NCBI GenBank assembly: GCA_002383165.1 | Contig: DFXK01000009.1 | Location: 1-64,000 of the forward strand | Reading direction: 5' to 3' | Length of the DNA stretch: 64,000 bases | Source of the DNA: Flavobacteriales bacterium UBA4110 | GTDB taxonomy: Bacteria > Bacteroidota > Bacteroidia > Flavobacteriales > Weeksellaceae | Shown: positions 25,721-34,458 of the stretch, piece after piece | Position numbering within the stretch: the stretch's first letter is position 1 | How the letters are laid out: every line of letters starts with the position of its first letter | Made by a program: the position numbers and the translations under genes | The notes under the pieces: generated by a model | Seen by the model: only the letters and a program-made list of their open reading frames with translations | Told to the model about the DNA's origin: nothing | Database searches by the model: none

Positions 25721-26707
25721 ATGAATGTTATGCAGAAATTAAGAGCTTACATCAAAGGAACTGGTTCGTATGTTCCGCCAAAAATTTTAAAAAATGATTT
25801 TTTCGAAAAAGTAGGTTCTTCCGACGAATGGATTTTTAAGAATCTAGGAATCAGAGAACGCCGAATTGCTGAAGGTGAAGTAACAAGCGATTTAGCTTAC
25901 AAAGCCGGACTGCGCGCTTTGGAAAACACAGACGTTTCATCAAAAGACATCGACTTGATTATTGTGGCCACTTCCACTCCAGACAGACAAGCCCCATCTA
26001 CAGCGTGTTTCGTTCAGGAAAAAATGAAAGCAACTCAAGCGGTTGCTTTCGATATTTCAGCGGTTTGTTCAGGTGGACTTTACGGCATTGCGATTGGCTG
26101 TCAGTTCATAGAAACCGGAATGTATAAAAATGTGTTGGTCATCGGCGCTGATACTTTCTCCACAATTACGGACTGGGAAAGAAAAGATTCTGTTTTCTTT
26201 GGCGATGGTGCTGGCGCTATTTTGTTATCAGCTACAACCGAAGATAAAGGCTTTTTCGATTTCAAATTACACGCAGATGGAACTGGTAAATATCACTTTA
26301 ATATCCCGGCAGGTGGTTCAGAAATTCCGGCTTCGGAAGAGACTTTGAAACAGAGACTTCATTATTTCCAAATGAACGGAAAAGAAGTTTTCGAAACGGC
26401 AACAAGAGTTTTACCTGAAACTATTAAGGAAATCTTAGAAGCCAACAAACTGACTTCCGATAATGTAGATTGGGTCATTCCTCATCAGCCAAGTATCAGA
26501 ATTTTGCAAGAAACCGCTAGAAAAACCAATATACCTTTCGAAAAAGTAATGACGAATATGGACAAGTATGCCAACACTTCTGGCGGCACAATCCCTATTG
26601 TTTTAGACGAAACATTCAAAAGCGGTCGTATACAAGATGGAAATCTTTTATTGTTTGCCGCAGTTGGTTCCGGCTGGACTTGGGGAACTGCACTTTATAA
26701 AGCGTAG
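25721..26707 (+). CDS. 3-oxoacyl-ACP synthase III (FabH-like)
   Basis: Thiolase-fold ketosynthase III of about 328 residues. The Cys-His-Asn triad is intact: Cys in DISAVCSGGLYG (about residue 112), His in WVIPHQPSIRI (about 250) and Asn in KYANTSGGTIPI (about 280). The N-terminal YIKGTGSYVPPKIL and DEWIFKNLGIRERRI match FabH-type enzymes that condense acyl-CoA primers with malonyl-ACP. It lacks the usual plsX-rpmF neighbours of the housekeeping FabH and instead precedes a FabI-like reductase by 34 bases, so it may be a second, specialised copy. Starts at 25721 or 25730 are both plausible. Confidence 0.88.
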   Translation: MNVMQKLRAYIKGTGSYVPPKILKNDFFEKVGSSDEWIFKNLGIRERRIAEGEVTSDLAYKAGLRALENTDVSSKDIDLIIVATSTPDRQAPSTACFVQEKMKATQAVAFDISAVCSGGLYGIAIGCQFIETGMYKNVLVIGADTFSTITDWERKDSVFFGDGAGAILLSATTEDKGFFDFKLHADGTGKYHFNIPAGGSEIPASEETLKQRLHYFQMNGKEVFETATRVLPETIKEILEANKLTSDNVDWVIPHQPSIRILQETARKTNIPFEKVMTNMDKYANTSGGTIPIVLDETFKSGRIQDGNLLLFAAVGSGWTWGTALYKA

Positions 26708-26741
26708 TGAATTCATTAATCTTTAATTATTAATTAACAAG

Positions 26742-27566
26742 ATGTTAGATAATCAAACTTTTCTAATTACCGGAATTGCGGATGAAAATTCTCTTGCAAT
26801 GAAAACCGCTGAAAAAATTCTTGCGAACAACGGCAAAGTTGTCTGTACAGGATTAGGCGTAACGCCATTTCACAAAAATCTATCCGAAAAAGCTGAATCT
26901 TTTCTCAATAAAAATTATGAAGACTTCGAAAACGCTTGTAAAAAAGTATTGGGAAATGATGTTTACACAGCGCCTTTGGATGTGACTTTGCCAGAAAGTT
27001 TAAGTCATTTTGCTGATGATTTAAAGACAAAAAACATTGAACTGAACGGTTTTCTTCACGCTATTGCAATGGACAAAACCATCAGAAATAAATCTGTGAA
27101 ACCAATGTTGGAAGTTACTGCAGAGGAATTCAATGATACGATGAATGTTTCTGCGTTTTCGTTGGTTACGCTTTGTCACGCCTTACTTGCAAACGGTGTT
27201 TTGCAAAATGGCGCTTCGATTGTTTCTTTGAGTTATATTGCGGCAGAGAAAGTTTCGTTTTTCCCTTACATCAATATGAGTATTGCAAAAGCCGCACTCG
27301 AAAGATTAACGATTGAAATGGCTTATGAACTCGGAAAAAAATACGGAATCCGTGCCAATGCGATTAGATTCTCTCCTTATATGGGAAGCAAAGCTGGAAA
27401 TGCAACGTTGAAAGTGGAAGATGTAGAAAGAGCGAACAGAATCAGTCCGTTGGGGAATGCTTTGCCAGAAGATTTAGCGCACGAGATTGTTCATCTTTTC
27501 CGAAAAGAAACCAGAATTACTGGAGAAATTCGTCACGTTGATGGGGGATTTCATATTATGGGATAA
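26742..27566 (+). CDS. FabI-like enoyl-ACP reductase / short-chain dehydrogenase
   Basis: 274-residue SDR enzyme. The N-terminal FLITGIADENSLAMKTAEKIL matches the FabI cofactor-binding variant G-I-A-x(3)-S-I/L-A rather than the classical TGxxxGIG. The active site has Tyr and Lys in PYINMSIAKAALE (Y-x6-K) and a Ser-rich strand ASIVSLSYIAAEK. The end ITGEIRHVDGGFHIMG is typical. It follows a KAS III gene, so the pair may carry out steps of fatty acid or related acyl-chain synthesis. It is more divergent than a normal housekeeping FabI. A strong terminator follows at 27627. Confidence 0.85.
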   Translation: MLDNQTFLITGIADENSLAMKTAEKILANNGKVVCTGLGVTPFHKNLSEKAESFLNKNYEDFENACKKVLGNDVYTAPLDVTLPESLSHFADDLKTKNIELNGFLHAIAMDKTIRNKSVKPMLEVTAEEFNDTMNVSAFSLVTLCHALLANGVLQNGASIVSLSYIAAEKVSFFPYINMSIAKAALERLTIEMAYELGKKYGIRANAIRFSPYMGSKAGNATLKVEDVERANRISPLGNALPEDLAHEIVHLFRKETRITGEIRHVDGGFHIMG

Positions 27567-27626
27567 TATTTATAATTTTAAATTAAAGATTCTAAATTTT
27601 AGATTTTTTAGAAAAATTAAAATAGA

Positions 27627-27659
27627 TTCAAGTCGCAAGCTTTGTGGCTTGAATTTTTA
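27627..27659 (+). terminator. Terminator after the FabI-like gene
   Basis: 12-bp stem TTCAAGTCGCAA / TTGTGGCTTGAA (two G-U pairs) with a 3-base loop, followed by TTTTTA. Confidence 0.78.
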
Positions 27660-27697
27660 TTTAGTTAAATTGCATCATCAAAATTATTTTAAAATTT

Positions 27698-28729
27698 ATG
27701 AGACAGATAAAAACTGCTTTGTTGGCTTATGGTGGTTCGGGAAAATTATTCCACGCACCTTTTCTTGAGGTCAATGATGGATTTGAACTGATAGGCGCTT
27801 ACGAACGAAGCAAAAAAAATATACAAACCGATTATCCAAAAGTTAAAAGCTTTAACTCTTTGGAAGAAGTTCTGGAAAGTGATGCAGAATTAGTTGTTGT
27901 AAATACTCCTATTGACACGCATTTCGAATTCACAAAGAAAGTTTTGGAAGCAGGAAAACACGCTTTGGTTGAAAAAGCTTTCACAACAACTTCTGACGAA
28001 GCAGAAGAATTGCACAAATTGGCTAAAGAAAAGAATCTGAAACTTTGCGTGTATCAAAACCGAAGATATGACAGCGATTTCCGCACCGTGAAAAAGGTTT
28101 TGGAAGAAAATTATCTTGGCGATATCGTAGAAGCAGAAATCAGATTTGAAAGATATAATCCTGAACTGAGTCCGAAAGCGTGGAAAGAAAATGGAAATCC
28201 TGGTGCAAGTATTTTGATGGATTTGGGTTCGCACGTTATTGACCAAGCTTTGACCTTATTTGGGAATCCGGAGAAAGTTTTTGCCGACATTAGAAAAACT
28301 AGAGAAAATACTCAGATTGATGATTATTTTGACATTCTTCTTTATTATCCTGACAAACGTGTGAGGTTGAAAGCAAGTTTCTTTGTGAAAGAAATGACAC
28401 CTTCGTATGTTTTCCACGGAAAAAAAGGAAGCTTTTTAAAACATAGAGCTGACATCCAGGAAGATGAATTAAAATTGGGTAAAGTTCCGAATCGTGAGAA
28501 TTGGGGAACTGAACCTGAGGAAAAAACCGGACTCTTAGTATACAACGACAGAGTTGTAAATTTCCCAACTTTTCAAGGAAATTATCTGGATTTCTACGAT
28601 GACCTTTACGATGCTATCGCCAATGACAAAAAAGTTCCAGTGACTGCAAAACAAGCTTTCCATACGATGAAAGTCATTGAAGCGTCGAAAGAAAGTTCTG
28701 AGAAAGGAGAAGTGATATTTTTAGAATGA
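27698..28729 (+). CDS. Gfo/Idh/MocA family oxidoreductase
   Basis: 343-residue NAD(P)-dependent dehydrogenase. The Rossmann N-terminus starts IKTALLAYGGSGKLFHAPFL, a degenerate dinucleotide motif seen in the YdgJ/YhhX-like subgroup, followed by VVVNTPIDTHFEFTKKVLEAGKHALVEKAF, which holds the conserved EK. The C-terminal alpha/beta domain includes ILMDLGSHVIDQAL and ends near VEIFLE. Substrate is probably a sugar or polyol derivative but cannot be told from sequence. A second member of the family lies at 29417, not closely similar, with a toxin-antitoxin pair in between. Confidence 0.9.
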   Translation: MRQIKTALLAYGGSGKLFHAPFLEVNDGFELIGAYERSKKNIQTDYPKVKSFNSLEEVLESDAELVVVNTPIDTHFEFTKKVLEAGKHALVEKAFTTTSDEAEELHKLAKEKNLKLCVYQNRRYDSDFRTVKKVLEENYLGDIVEAEIRFERYNPELSPKAWKENGNPGASILMDLGSHVIDQALTLFGNPEKVFADIRKTRENTQIDDYFDILLYYPDKRVRLKASFFVKEMTPSYVFHGKKGSFLKHRADIQEDELKLGKVPNRENWGTEPEEKTGLLVYNDRVVNFPTFQGNYLDFYDDLYDAIANDKKVPVTAKQAFHTMKVIEASKESSEKGEVIFLE

Positions 28730-28782
28730 AAACATTTAAGTTTTTAATTTTTTCTGTAAATTTGATATAAATAATTTCGAAA

Positions 28783-29025
28783 ATGAGTTCCGCTGAATTA
28801 CAACTAAAATTAGATGTTATTAATAGAATAACCGAATTAAAGGAAATTCGAGTGATAAAAGAAATAAAAAAACTTCTGGATTTTGAACTCGATGAAGAGA
28901 TTTACGTATTATCACAACAGCAAGAAAGTAGAATCGCTGAAGCAAGAAAAGAATATACAAACGGAGAAATTTCCAGTGATGAAGAAGCGAAAAAAGAAAT
29001 AGAAAAATGGCTAAACGAAAAATAG
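28783..29025 (+). CDS. Antitoxin of a ParE-type toxin-antitoxin pair
   Basis: 80-residue charged, helical protein (SSAELQLKLDVINRIT at the start, WLNEK at the end). It overlaps the following RelE/ParE-family gene by 19 bases, the classical antitoxin-first arrangement. No DNA-binding fold is certain; the N-terminal helices could dimerise and the C-terminal Glu/Lys-rich helix (ISSDEEAKKEIEKW) could wrap the toxin, as in small addiction-module antidotes. The identification rests on size, charge and gene order. Confidence 0.78.
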   Translation: MSSAELQLKLDVINRITELKEIRVIKEIKKLLDFELDEEIYVLSQQQESRIAEARKEYTNGEISSDEEAKKEIEKWLNEK

Positions 29026-29312
29026 TCTGGACTAATTCTGCAAAATTCGAGCTTAAAGAAATATTAATCTATTGGACCAATAAAACGAACTCCAAAACTT
29101 ACAGCAAAAAACTCAACAAATTATTTACTGAAGCCATCGATTTGTTATCACAACATCCAAAAATTGGAAGGACAACAAATGATAAAAACTCTAGAATAAG
29201 TATTGTTCGCAATTATTTAATCTTCTATGAAATAAATGTGAAAGAGATAATTATATTATCAATTTGGGATGCAAGACGAGATGAAAATCAAACAGATTTC
29301 GACTATTCCTAA
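29007..29312 (+). CDS. RelE/ParE-family toxin
   Basis: 101-residue basic protein. The ParE/RelE superfamily fold shows in IVWTNSAKFELKEILIYWTNK, YSKKLNKLFTEAIDLLSQHPKIGR, then RISIVRNYLIFYEINVKEIIILSIWDARRDE, ending in the characteristic W-D-x-R-R-D/N pattern. The subgroup with R-x-x-x-x-x-Y-x-I-x-Y-E strands includes ParE gyrase inhibitors and RelE mRNA interferases; the exact target cannot be decided. It is the second gene of a two-gene operon closed by a terminator at 29332. Confidence 0.85.
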   Translation: MAKRKIVWTNSAKFELKEILIYWTNKTNSKTYSKKLNKLFTEAIDLLSQHPKIGRTTNDKNSRISIVRNYLIFYEINVKEIIILSIWDARRDENQTDFDYS

Positions 29313-29331
29313 ATTAAAATAAAAATGACAA

Positions 29332-29367
29332 GACTCAGAAACTTCAAAAATTCTGGGTCTTTTTTTA
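29332..29367 (+). terminator. Terminator after the toxin gene
   Basis: 9-bp stem GACTCAGAA / TTCTGGGTC (one G-U) with a 10-base loop and eight T. Confidence 0.82.
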
Positions 29368-29416
29368 TTTGGATTTGTGATAATTCTTAAATTTACCTCC
29401 TGAAGAAAAATAAGCT

Positions 29417-30382
29417 ATGATAAAAGCAGGACTTGTAGGCGCAGGACATTTGGGGAAAATCCATTTGAGATTATTGAATCAATCTGAGAAATACGAATTG
29501 GTTGGTTTCCACGATAAAGATGCGGAAAGTGGAAGAAAACTGGAAGCGGAATTTGGTTATAAATATTTTGAAAGTTTCGAAGATTTGCTGGATGAAATCG
29601 AAATGCTGGATATTGTAACGCCCACTGTTTATCACTATGATTATGCTGTAAAAGCGATTGAAAAAGGAATCCACTTCTTCATCGAAAAACCGGTTACACA
29701 AACCTTGCAACAAGCGGAAGAAATTCTTTACAAATGCAGAGAATTCGGAATCAAAGCGCAAGTTGGTCACGTAGAAAGATATAATCCTGCTTTCATTGGG
29801 GCGAAAGATTATATCAAAAATCCAATGTTTATCGAGATTCACAGATTGGCAGAATTCAATCCGAGAGGAACCGATGTTTCTGTGGTTTTGGATTTGATGA
29901 TTCACGATTTGGATATTTTGCTAAGTTTGGTAAAATCTAAAGTGAAGCAAATCCACGCGAGTGGTGTTTCCGTTGTGAGCAAAACGCCAGACATTTGCAA
30001 TGCCAGAATCGAGTTTGAAAATGGTTGTGTAGCAAACCTGACAACATCCAGAATATCGATGAAAGCAATGCGTAAATCGAGGTTTTTCCAGCAAGATGCT
30101 TACGTTTCCGTAGATTTCCTGGAGAAAAAAGCAGAAGTTATCCGTATGAAACCGGCGCCAGAAAATCCGTCCGACTTTGATATGATTATCGAAAATGCGG
30201 AAGGCGAAAAAAACCAAATCCTTTTCGAATATCCGAACATTCAACCAAACAATGCGATTCTTGATGAATTGGAAAGTTTTGCAAATGCCATTGACAATGA
30301 TTTACCAGTTCAGGTTTCTTTGGAAGATGGGACTGAAGCTTTGAAGGTGGCTTTGGAGATTATGAGGTTGATTCAGAAATAA
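29417..30382 (+). CDS. Gfo/Idh/MocA family oxidoreductase
   Basis: 321-residue dehydrogenase. The N-terminal Rossmann motif AGLVGAGHLGKIHLRLL is canonical (GxGxxG). LDIVTPTVYHYDYAVKAIEKGIHFFIEKPVTQ holds the catalytic EKP, and HVERYNPAFIGAKDYI plus VVLDLMIHDLDILLSLV carry the family's later motifs, including HDLD with the putative catalytic His. In Bacteroidota this type often sits near lipid A or sugar-nucleotide genes, which is not the case here. Substrate unknown. It is preceded by a terminator and followed after 22 bases by a putative nuclease gene. Confidence 0.9.
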   Translation: MIKAGLVGAGHLGKIHLRLLNQSEKYELVGFHDKDAESGRKLEAEFGYKYFESFEDLLDEIEMLDIVTPTVYHYDYAVKAIEKGIHFFIEKPVTQTLQQAEEILYKCREFGIKAQVGHVERYNPAFIGAKDYIKNPMFIEIHRLAEFNPRGTDVSVVLDLMIHDLDILLSLVKSKVKQIHASGVSVVSKTPDICNARIEFENGCVANLTTSRISMKAMRKSRFFQQDAYVSVDFLEKKAEVIRMKPAPENPSDFDMIIENAEGEKNQILFEYPNIQPNNAILDELESFANAIDNDLPVQVSLEDGTEALKVALEIMRLIQK

Positions 30383-30404
30383 TCGGATGAAAATTTAAAC
30401 ATAA

Positions 30405-31019
30405 ATGAATCTCCAATCCTTAGAATCTGAGCTCAAAAAGCGGCTTGATTTTCCTTACAATTGGGGAAGAAAGCAATCGGATGAATGGGATAGAAAAACG
30501 AAATTCATTTATCAAACTCAGGATTTTGAAAGCCTGGAAACTCAATGTAAAGATTTTAATTCAGATTTGAGAAATTACGCTTTCAATCGTTGGCTAAATT
30601 TCTGGTCCGCAAAAGCGATTGAACAAATATTTACGAATCATCCAAACGTCAGAAAAGAGGAAAATCCGTTTTCTAAAACTGTAGATTTTTATATTTCGGA
30701 GATTCCATTTGATCATAAAAGCAGTGTGTTTCCAAAAAAATTCGAGAAAAGTTTTGATTATGCGATTGACCACAAAAAAGAACTAATCGAATGGCTTTAT
30801 CAAAATCAAAGTCAGCAAGGTAGAAAACATCTTGAAAACCGTTTGTTTATTATTTTCTTCAATGAGAAAACTAACGAACATTGGAAACTGAAAACCGAAT
30901 TGACACTAATCCAAGAAAAGATTGAAGATTATCTGCGTAATTTTTCCAAGGACAATTTAGTTTCCTTAAATTTGGATTCTCACGCGATCCTGTCTGATAT
31001 TATTTGGATCAAAGCTTAA
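30405..31019 (+). CDS. Putative PD-(D/E)XK restriction endonuclease (partner of adjacent methyltransferase)
   Basis: 204-residue protein not recognised as a named family. A nuclease-like core is visible: D94 in KTVDFYI, then nine residues to D103-H-K105 in PFDHKSS, which fits D-x(n)-(D/E)-x-K with hydrophobic strands on both sides; E85 or E86 could complete the site. The N-terminal half is helical and aromatic-rich (RNYAFNRWLNFWSAKAIEQIF). It ends three bases before an alpha-class adenine methyltransferase start, as expected for a type II restriction-modification pair with the nuclease gene first. No methyltransferase, helicase or NTPase motif is present. Function is inferred from motif and context. 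Confidence 0.62.
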   Translation: MNLQSLESELKKRLDFPYNWGRKQSDEWDRKTKFIYQTQDFESLETQCKDFNSDLRNYAFNRWLNFWSAKAIEQIFTNHPNVRKEENPFSKTVDFYISEIPFDHKSSVFPKKFEKSFDYAIDHKKELIEWLYQNQSQQGRKHLENRLFIIFFNEKTNEHWKLKTELTLIQEKIEDYLRNFSKDNLVSLNLDSHAILSDIIWIKA

Positions 31020-31022
31020 TTA

Positions 31023-32024
31023 ATGAATTACATCGGTTCCAAAAACAAACTTTCAGATTTTATCAAACAAAGCGTTTATCAAGTTGTTGGTAAAGATCTA
31101 AGCGACAAAACATTTTGTGATCTATTCGCTGGAACTGGAATCGTTGGCAGAAATTTCAAAGCTGAAACTAAGAAAATCATCAGCAACGATTTCGAATTTT
31201 ACAGTTATGTTCTTAACCGAAATTACATCGGAAATTATCATACATTTGAATTCGATTATTTGATTGAAGAGTTGAATCTTCTTGAAGGAAAATCTGGCTT
31301 TATCTCAGAAGAATACTCCGAAAATGGGAAATCTGAACGACTTTATTTTTCAGAAGAGAATGGAAACAAAATAGATTCGGTTCGACAAAAAATTGAAAAC
31401 TGGAAATCAGCTAAGAAAATCAATGAAGATCAATATTATTTTCTGCTTTGTTCACTTTTGGAAGCGGCTGATAAAATTGCCAACACGGCTTCGGTTTATG
31501 GTGCGTTTTTAAAACAAATCAAAAAATCGGCGCAGAAAAAACTAGAACTTCAGCCTGCCAATTTTGAATTGACAAAAAACAAGCACGAGGTTTATAATGA
31601 AGATGCCAACGAGTTAATCAAAACAATCGAAGGCGATATTCTGTATCTCGATCCGCCTTACAACGCGCGACAATACGGCGCCAACTATCATCTTCTGAAC
31701 ACGCTTGCGAAATACGACAACTTCTCACCAAAAGGAAAAACGGGACTTCGACATTATCAAAAATCAAAATATTGTAGTAAAATTGAAGTTTCAAAAAGCT
31801 TTGAAGAACTCATCAACAATGCAAAATTTCAACACGTTTTTCTAAGTTATAATAATGAAGGATTGATGCCTGAAAGCGAAATTAGAAATATACTTTCCAA
31901 ATTCGGGAAATATGATATATTTACAACCGAGTATCAGCGTTTCCGTGCAGACAAGGAAGAAAACAGAAATCATAAAGCTTCGGGAACGACGGAGTATCTT
32001 TATTATCTTGAAAAAACTTATTAG
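31023..32024 (+). CDS. D12-class (alpha) N6-adenine DNA methyltransferase
   Basis: 333-residue SAM-dependent enzyme. Motif X is at the N-terminus (MNYIGSKNKL), motif I is FAGTG (F35-G39), and motif IV is D210-P-P-Y213, in the alpha-class order X-I-TRD-IV. A variable segment of about 130 residues between motifs I and IV contains the target recognition region. TEYLYYL near the C-terminus ends the conserved core. The gene begins three bases after the stop of a putative nuclease, so the two are probably co-translated. The recognition sequence cannot be predicted here. Confidence 0.88.
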   Translation: MNYIGSKNKLSDFIKQSVYQVVGKDLSDKTFCDLFAGTGIVGRNFKAETKKIISNDFEFYSYVLNRNYIGNYHTFEFDYLIEELNLLEGKSGFISEEYSENGKSERLYFSEENGNKIDSVRQKIENWKSAKKINEDQYYFLLCSLLEAADKIANTASVYGAFLKQIKKSAQKKLELQPANFELTKNKHEVYNEDANELIKTIEGDILYLDPPYNARQYGANYHLLNTLAKYDNFSPKGKTGLRHYQKSKYCSKIEVSKSFEELINNAKFQHVFLSYNNEGLMPESEIRNILSKFGKYDIFTTEYQRFRADKEENRNHKASGTTEYLYYLEKTY

Positions 32025-32051
32025 AAGTTAGATTTTAGAGGTTAGAAATTA
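32024..32051 (+). repeat. Heptamer array after the methyltransferase gene
   Basis: Four 7-base units GAAGTTA, GATTTTA, GAGGTTA, GAAATTA, following the general pattern GANNTTA, begin at the last base of the methyltransferase stop codon. A partial fifth unit (GATTGAT) follows. Confidence 0.6.
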
Positions 32052-32073
32052 GATTGATAAAAATTAAAAAAAT

Positions 32074-32964
32074 ATGAAAAACATTGTTGTAATAGGCGCC
32101 GGAACTATGGGAAATGGCATTGCTCATACCTTTGCTCAAAGCGGTTTCCAAGTGAGTTTGATAGATGTAAAACAAGACAATCTGGACAAAGCTCTAAAAA
32201 CCATTACCACCAATCTTGACAGAATTATCGCTAAAGGAAATTTGACTGAAGAAGAAAAAGCTAACACACTTGGCAATATTACAACATTCACTGATTTGAA
32301 AGATGCCGCTCCAAATGCTGATTTGATAGTAGAAGCAGCGACAGAAAATCTCGATTTGAAATTGAAAATATTTAATCAGATAGATGAGTTGGCACCGGAA
32401 AACTGTATTCTTGCGACTAACACTTCTTCTATTTCTATTACTCAGATTGCTGCAGCAACCAAACGTCCGGAAAAAGTGATTGGTATGCACTTTATGAATC
32501 CGGTTCCGATTATGAAACTGGTAGAAATCATCAAAGGTTACTCCACATCGAAAGAGACTTTTGATATCATTTTCGAGATGTCCAAACAGTTAGGAAAAGT
32601 TCCAACAGAAGTGAATGATTATCCAGGATTTGTAGCTAACAGAATCCTGATGCCAATGATTAATGAGGCGATAGAAACACTTTACAACGATGTTGCTGGC
32701 GTAGAAGAAATTGATACCGTTATGAAACTGGGAATGGCTCATCCAATGGGACCTTTGCAATTGGCAGATTTCATCGGATTGGATGTTTGTTTGGCAATCC
32801 TGAATGTCATGTACGACGGTTTCAAAAATCCTAAATATGCACCCAATCCATTATTAGTCAATATGGTAATGGCTGGCAAAAAAGGTGTAAAATCGGGCGA
32901 AGGTTTCTACGATTATTCCGTAAGTAAAAAGGCTGAGAAAGTATCGAAAATGTTTTTAAAATAA
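32074..32964 (+). CDS. 3-hydroxyacyl-CoA (3-hydroxybutyryl-CoA) dehydrogenase
   Basis: 296-residue NAD-dependent enzyme. The Rossmann motif VVIGAGTMGNGIAHTFAQSG opens the protein. IVEAATENLDLKLKIFNQIDELAPENCILATNTSS contains the conserved catalytic-region Ser/Asn. GMHFMNPVPIMKLVEII includes the catalytic His with the NP motif, and VNDYPGFVANRILMPMINEAIETL is the family signature. The helical C-terminal domain ends GEGFYDYS. It oxidises 3-hydroxyacyl-CoA in fatty acid, phenylacetate or butanoate-type pathways. It is a stand-alone, short-form protein (Hbd/PaaH type), not the FadB fusion. No pathway partners are adjacent. Confidence 0.92.
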   Translation: MKNIVVIGAGTMGNGIAHTFAQSGFQVSLIDVKQDNLDKALKTITTNLDRIIAKGNLTEEEKANTLGNITTFTDLKDAAPNADLIVEAATENLDLKLKIFNQIDELAPENCILATNTSSISITQIAAATKRPEKVIGMHFMNPVPIMKLVEIIKGYSTSKETFDIIFEMSKQLGKVPTEVNDYPGFVANRILMPMINEAIETLYNDVAGVEEIDTVMKLGMAHPMGPLQLADFIGLDVCLAILNVMYDGFKNPKYAPNPLLVNMVMAGKKGVKSGEGFYDYSVSKKAEKVSKMFLK

Positions 32965-33050
32965 ATTATTACTGATCAGAAATTAATAATTCCGAATACG
33001 ATTTATAACTTTGTTAATATTGATTTGACAAAGTTTTTTATTTTTAAACT

Positions 33051-34382
33051 ATGATATCTGTAAAACTAAATCCAAAATACGAGAAAACGCTTCAGACTTT
33101 ATTGATTATCCTGACTTATATAATGATAATTCTTCGGTTTCTTTTGAATGAAAAAGGACGTGTGAGTCCAGATTCTATCCGATATATGAGGCAATCCGAG
33201 TTATTCCCTGTTATAGATAATACCACAGCTCCGCTCGGCTATCCGCTAGCCATTAAGTTTTTTACTTTTTTTGAGCTGGATCATTTTTGGAGCAGTAAAC
33301 TGGTTGGACTATTGGCATACACTGCCATTCTGATTTTTGCATATAGAAAACAGTTTTTCTTCAAAGAACTGATGATTATTTCTTCTTTATTCAGCTTTGT
33401 CAGTATTTTTTCATTTACGATGAGTGAAGAAATGATCCTTCCTTTTGTCGTGATTTATTTTTACTTAGGAAGACAGATTATAAATCAAAAATACACTTTA
33501 GCAAAAGGGAGCTTTTATTTGAGCCTATGCTTGATTGCAATGATTAATATTCGGTACAGCGCCTTATTTTTCTGCTTTGCAAATATAATTTTCGGATTGA
33601 TGAATTTCAGGAAAAATTATTGGAAAAGCTTTGGTTTAAGCGGAATTGTAGGAATTTTATTTTATGGCATTTATAAATTTACTTTTATTGATTATTTTAA
33701 TGAAAAATACATCGATACTTTTTTAGAAATAGGCCTCAAACCTACATCTCAGCTACTTTTGGAACTGTTCCAGGGAATGGGAACCACCTTCAATCCGTTC
33801 ATCCACATTGCAGATCCGAATGGCGGAATTATCAACTACGGAATTTATGGTATTGGTGTTTTGACAATTCTGCTGATGATTTTTTTATTCGTCAAAAATA
33901 AACTTACAGAAACAGAAAAATTTATAGTTTACAGTTCTTTAGCCTGCATCGTCTTGTCTTTTTTTATACAATATATCTATTCTGTAAATGCGATAGATTA
34001 CCGACTAATGGCTCCTTTTTCCATTGGAATTTGGATGGTATTTTTCCGAAAGCTGTTCACTGTTTTCGGGGCATTGACGTATGTCATAGGATTTGCAAGT
34101 CTTTCAGTTGGCTTTCTATTTACCTGGCTATCTAAAGGAAATTACATGGAAAACAGAAAGGCAATAACTACATTTTTGAAAGACGAAAACCTGATGCATA
34201 GCAAACTGAAGTTCTATGTGAAAAATCTGGAAGATAATGACGTACAAACCGCAGAACTCATAAGTACTGTAAATCCTCATATCTATTATACCTTTATAGC
34301 TTCTGATACGTTAAAAAATGATGTGCTGACAAGATATAAAGTGGAGAAAAAAATCAGCATCAAAAAAAATAAATATCAATAA
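33051..34382 (+). CDS. Multi-pass membrane protein, possible GT-C-fold glycosyltransferase
   Basis: 443-residue protein with about 10-11 predicted membrane segments, for example TLLIILTYIMIILRFLL at the start and VFGALTYVIGFASLSVGFLF near residue 350. The first loop (KGRVSPDSIRYMRQSE, with a conserved-looking Asp-Ser) resembles the catalytic first loop of GT-C glycosyltransferases that use lipid-linked sugars, and a soluble C-terminal tail of about 70 residues is Lys-rich. No family was recognised with certainty. It follows the dehydrogenase by 86 bases on the same strand. Function is open. Confidence 0.7.
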   Translation: MISVKLNPKYEKTLQTLLIILTYIMIILRFLLNEKGRVSPDSIRYMRQSELFPVIDNTTAPLGYPLAIKFFTFFELDHFWSSKLVGLLAYTAILIFAYRKQFFFKELMIISSLFSFVSIFSFTMSEEMILPFVVIYFYLGRQIINQKYTLAKGSFYLSLCLIAMINIRYSALFFCFANIIFGLMNFRKNYWKSFGLSGIVGILFYGIYKFTFIDYFNEKYIDTFLEIGLKPTSQLLLELFQGMGTTFNPFIHIADPNGGIINYGIYGIGVLTILLMIFLFVKNKLTETEKFIVYSSLACIVLSFFIQYIYSVNAIDYRLMAPFSIGIWMVFFRKLFTVFGALTYVIGFASLSVGFLFTWLSKGNYMENRKAITTFLKDENLMHSKLKFYVKNLEDNDVQTAELISTVNPHIYYTFIASDTLKNDVLTRYKVEKKISIKKNKYQ

Positions 34383-34458
34383 TTCTTTTAGGGATTTTTT
34401 CTATCTTTGAAAATTAGAGATTATAATCTTTCTCTGATTTATTTTAAAAATTTTTATT

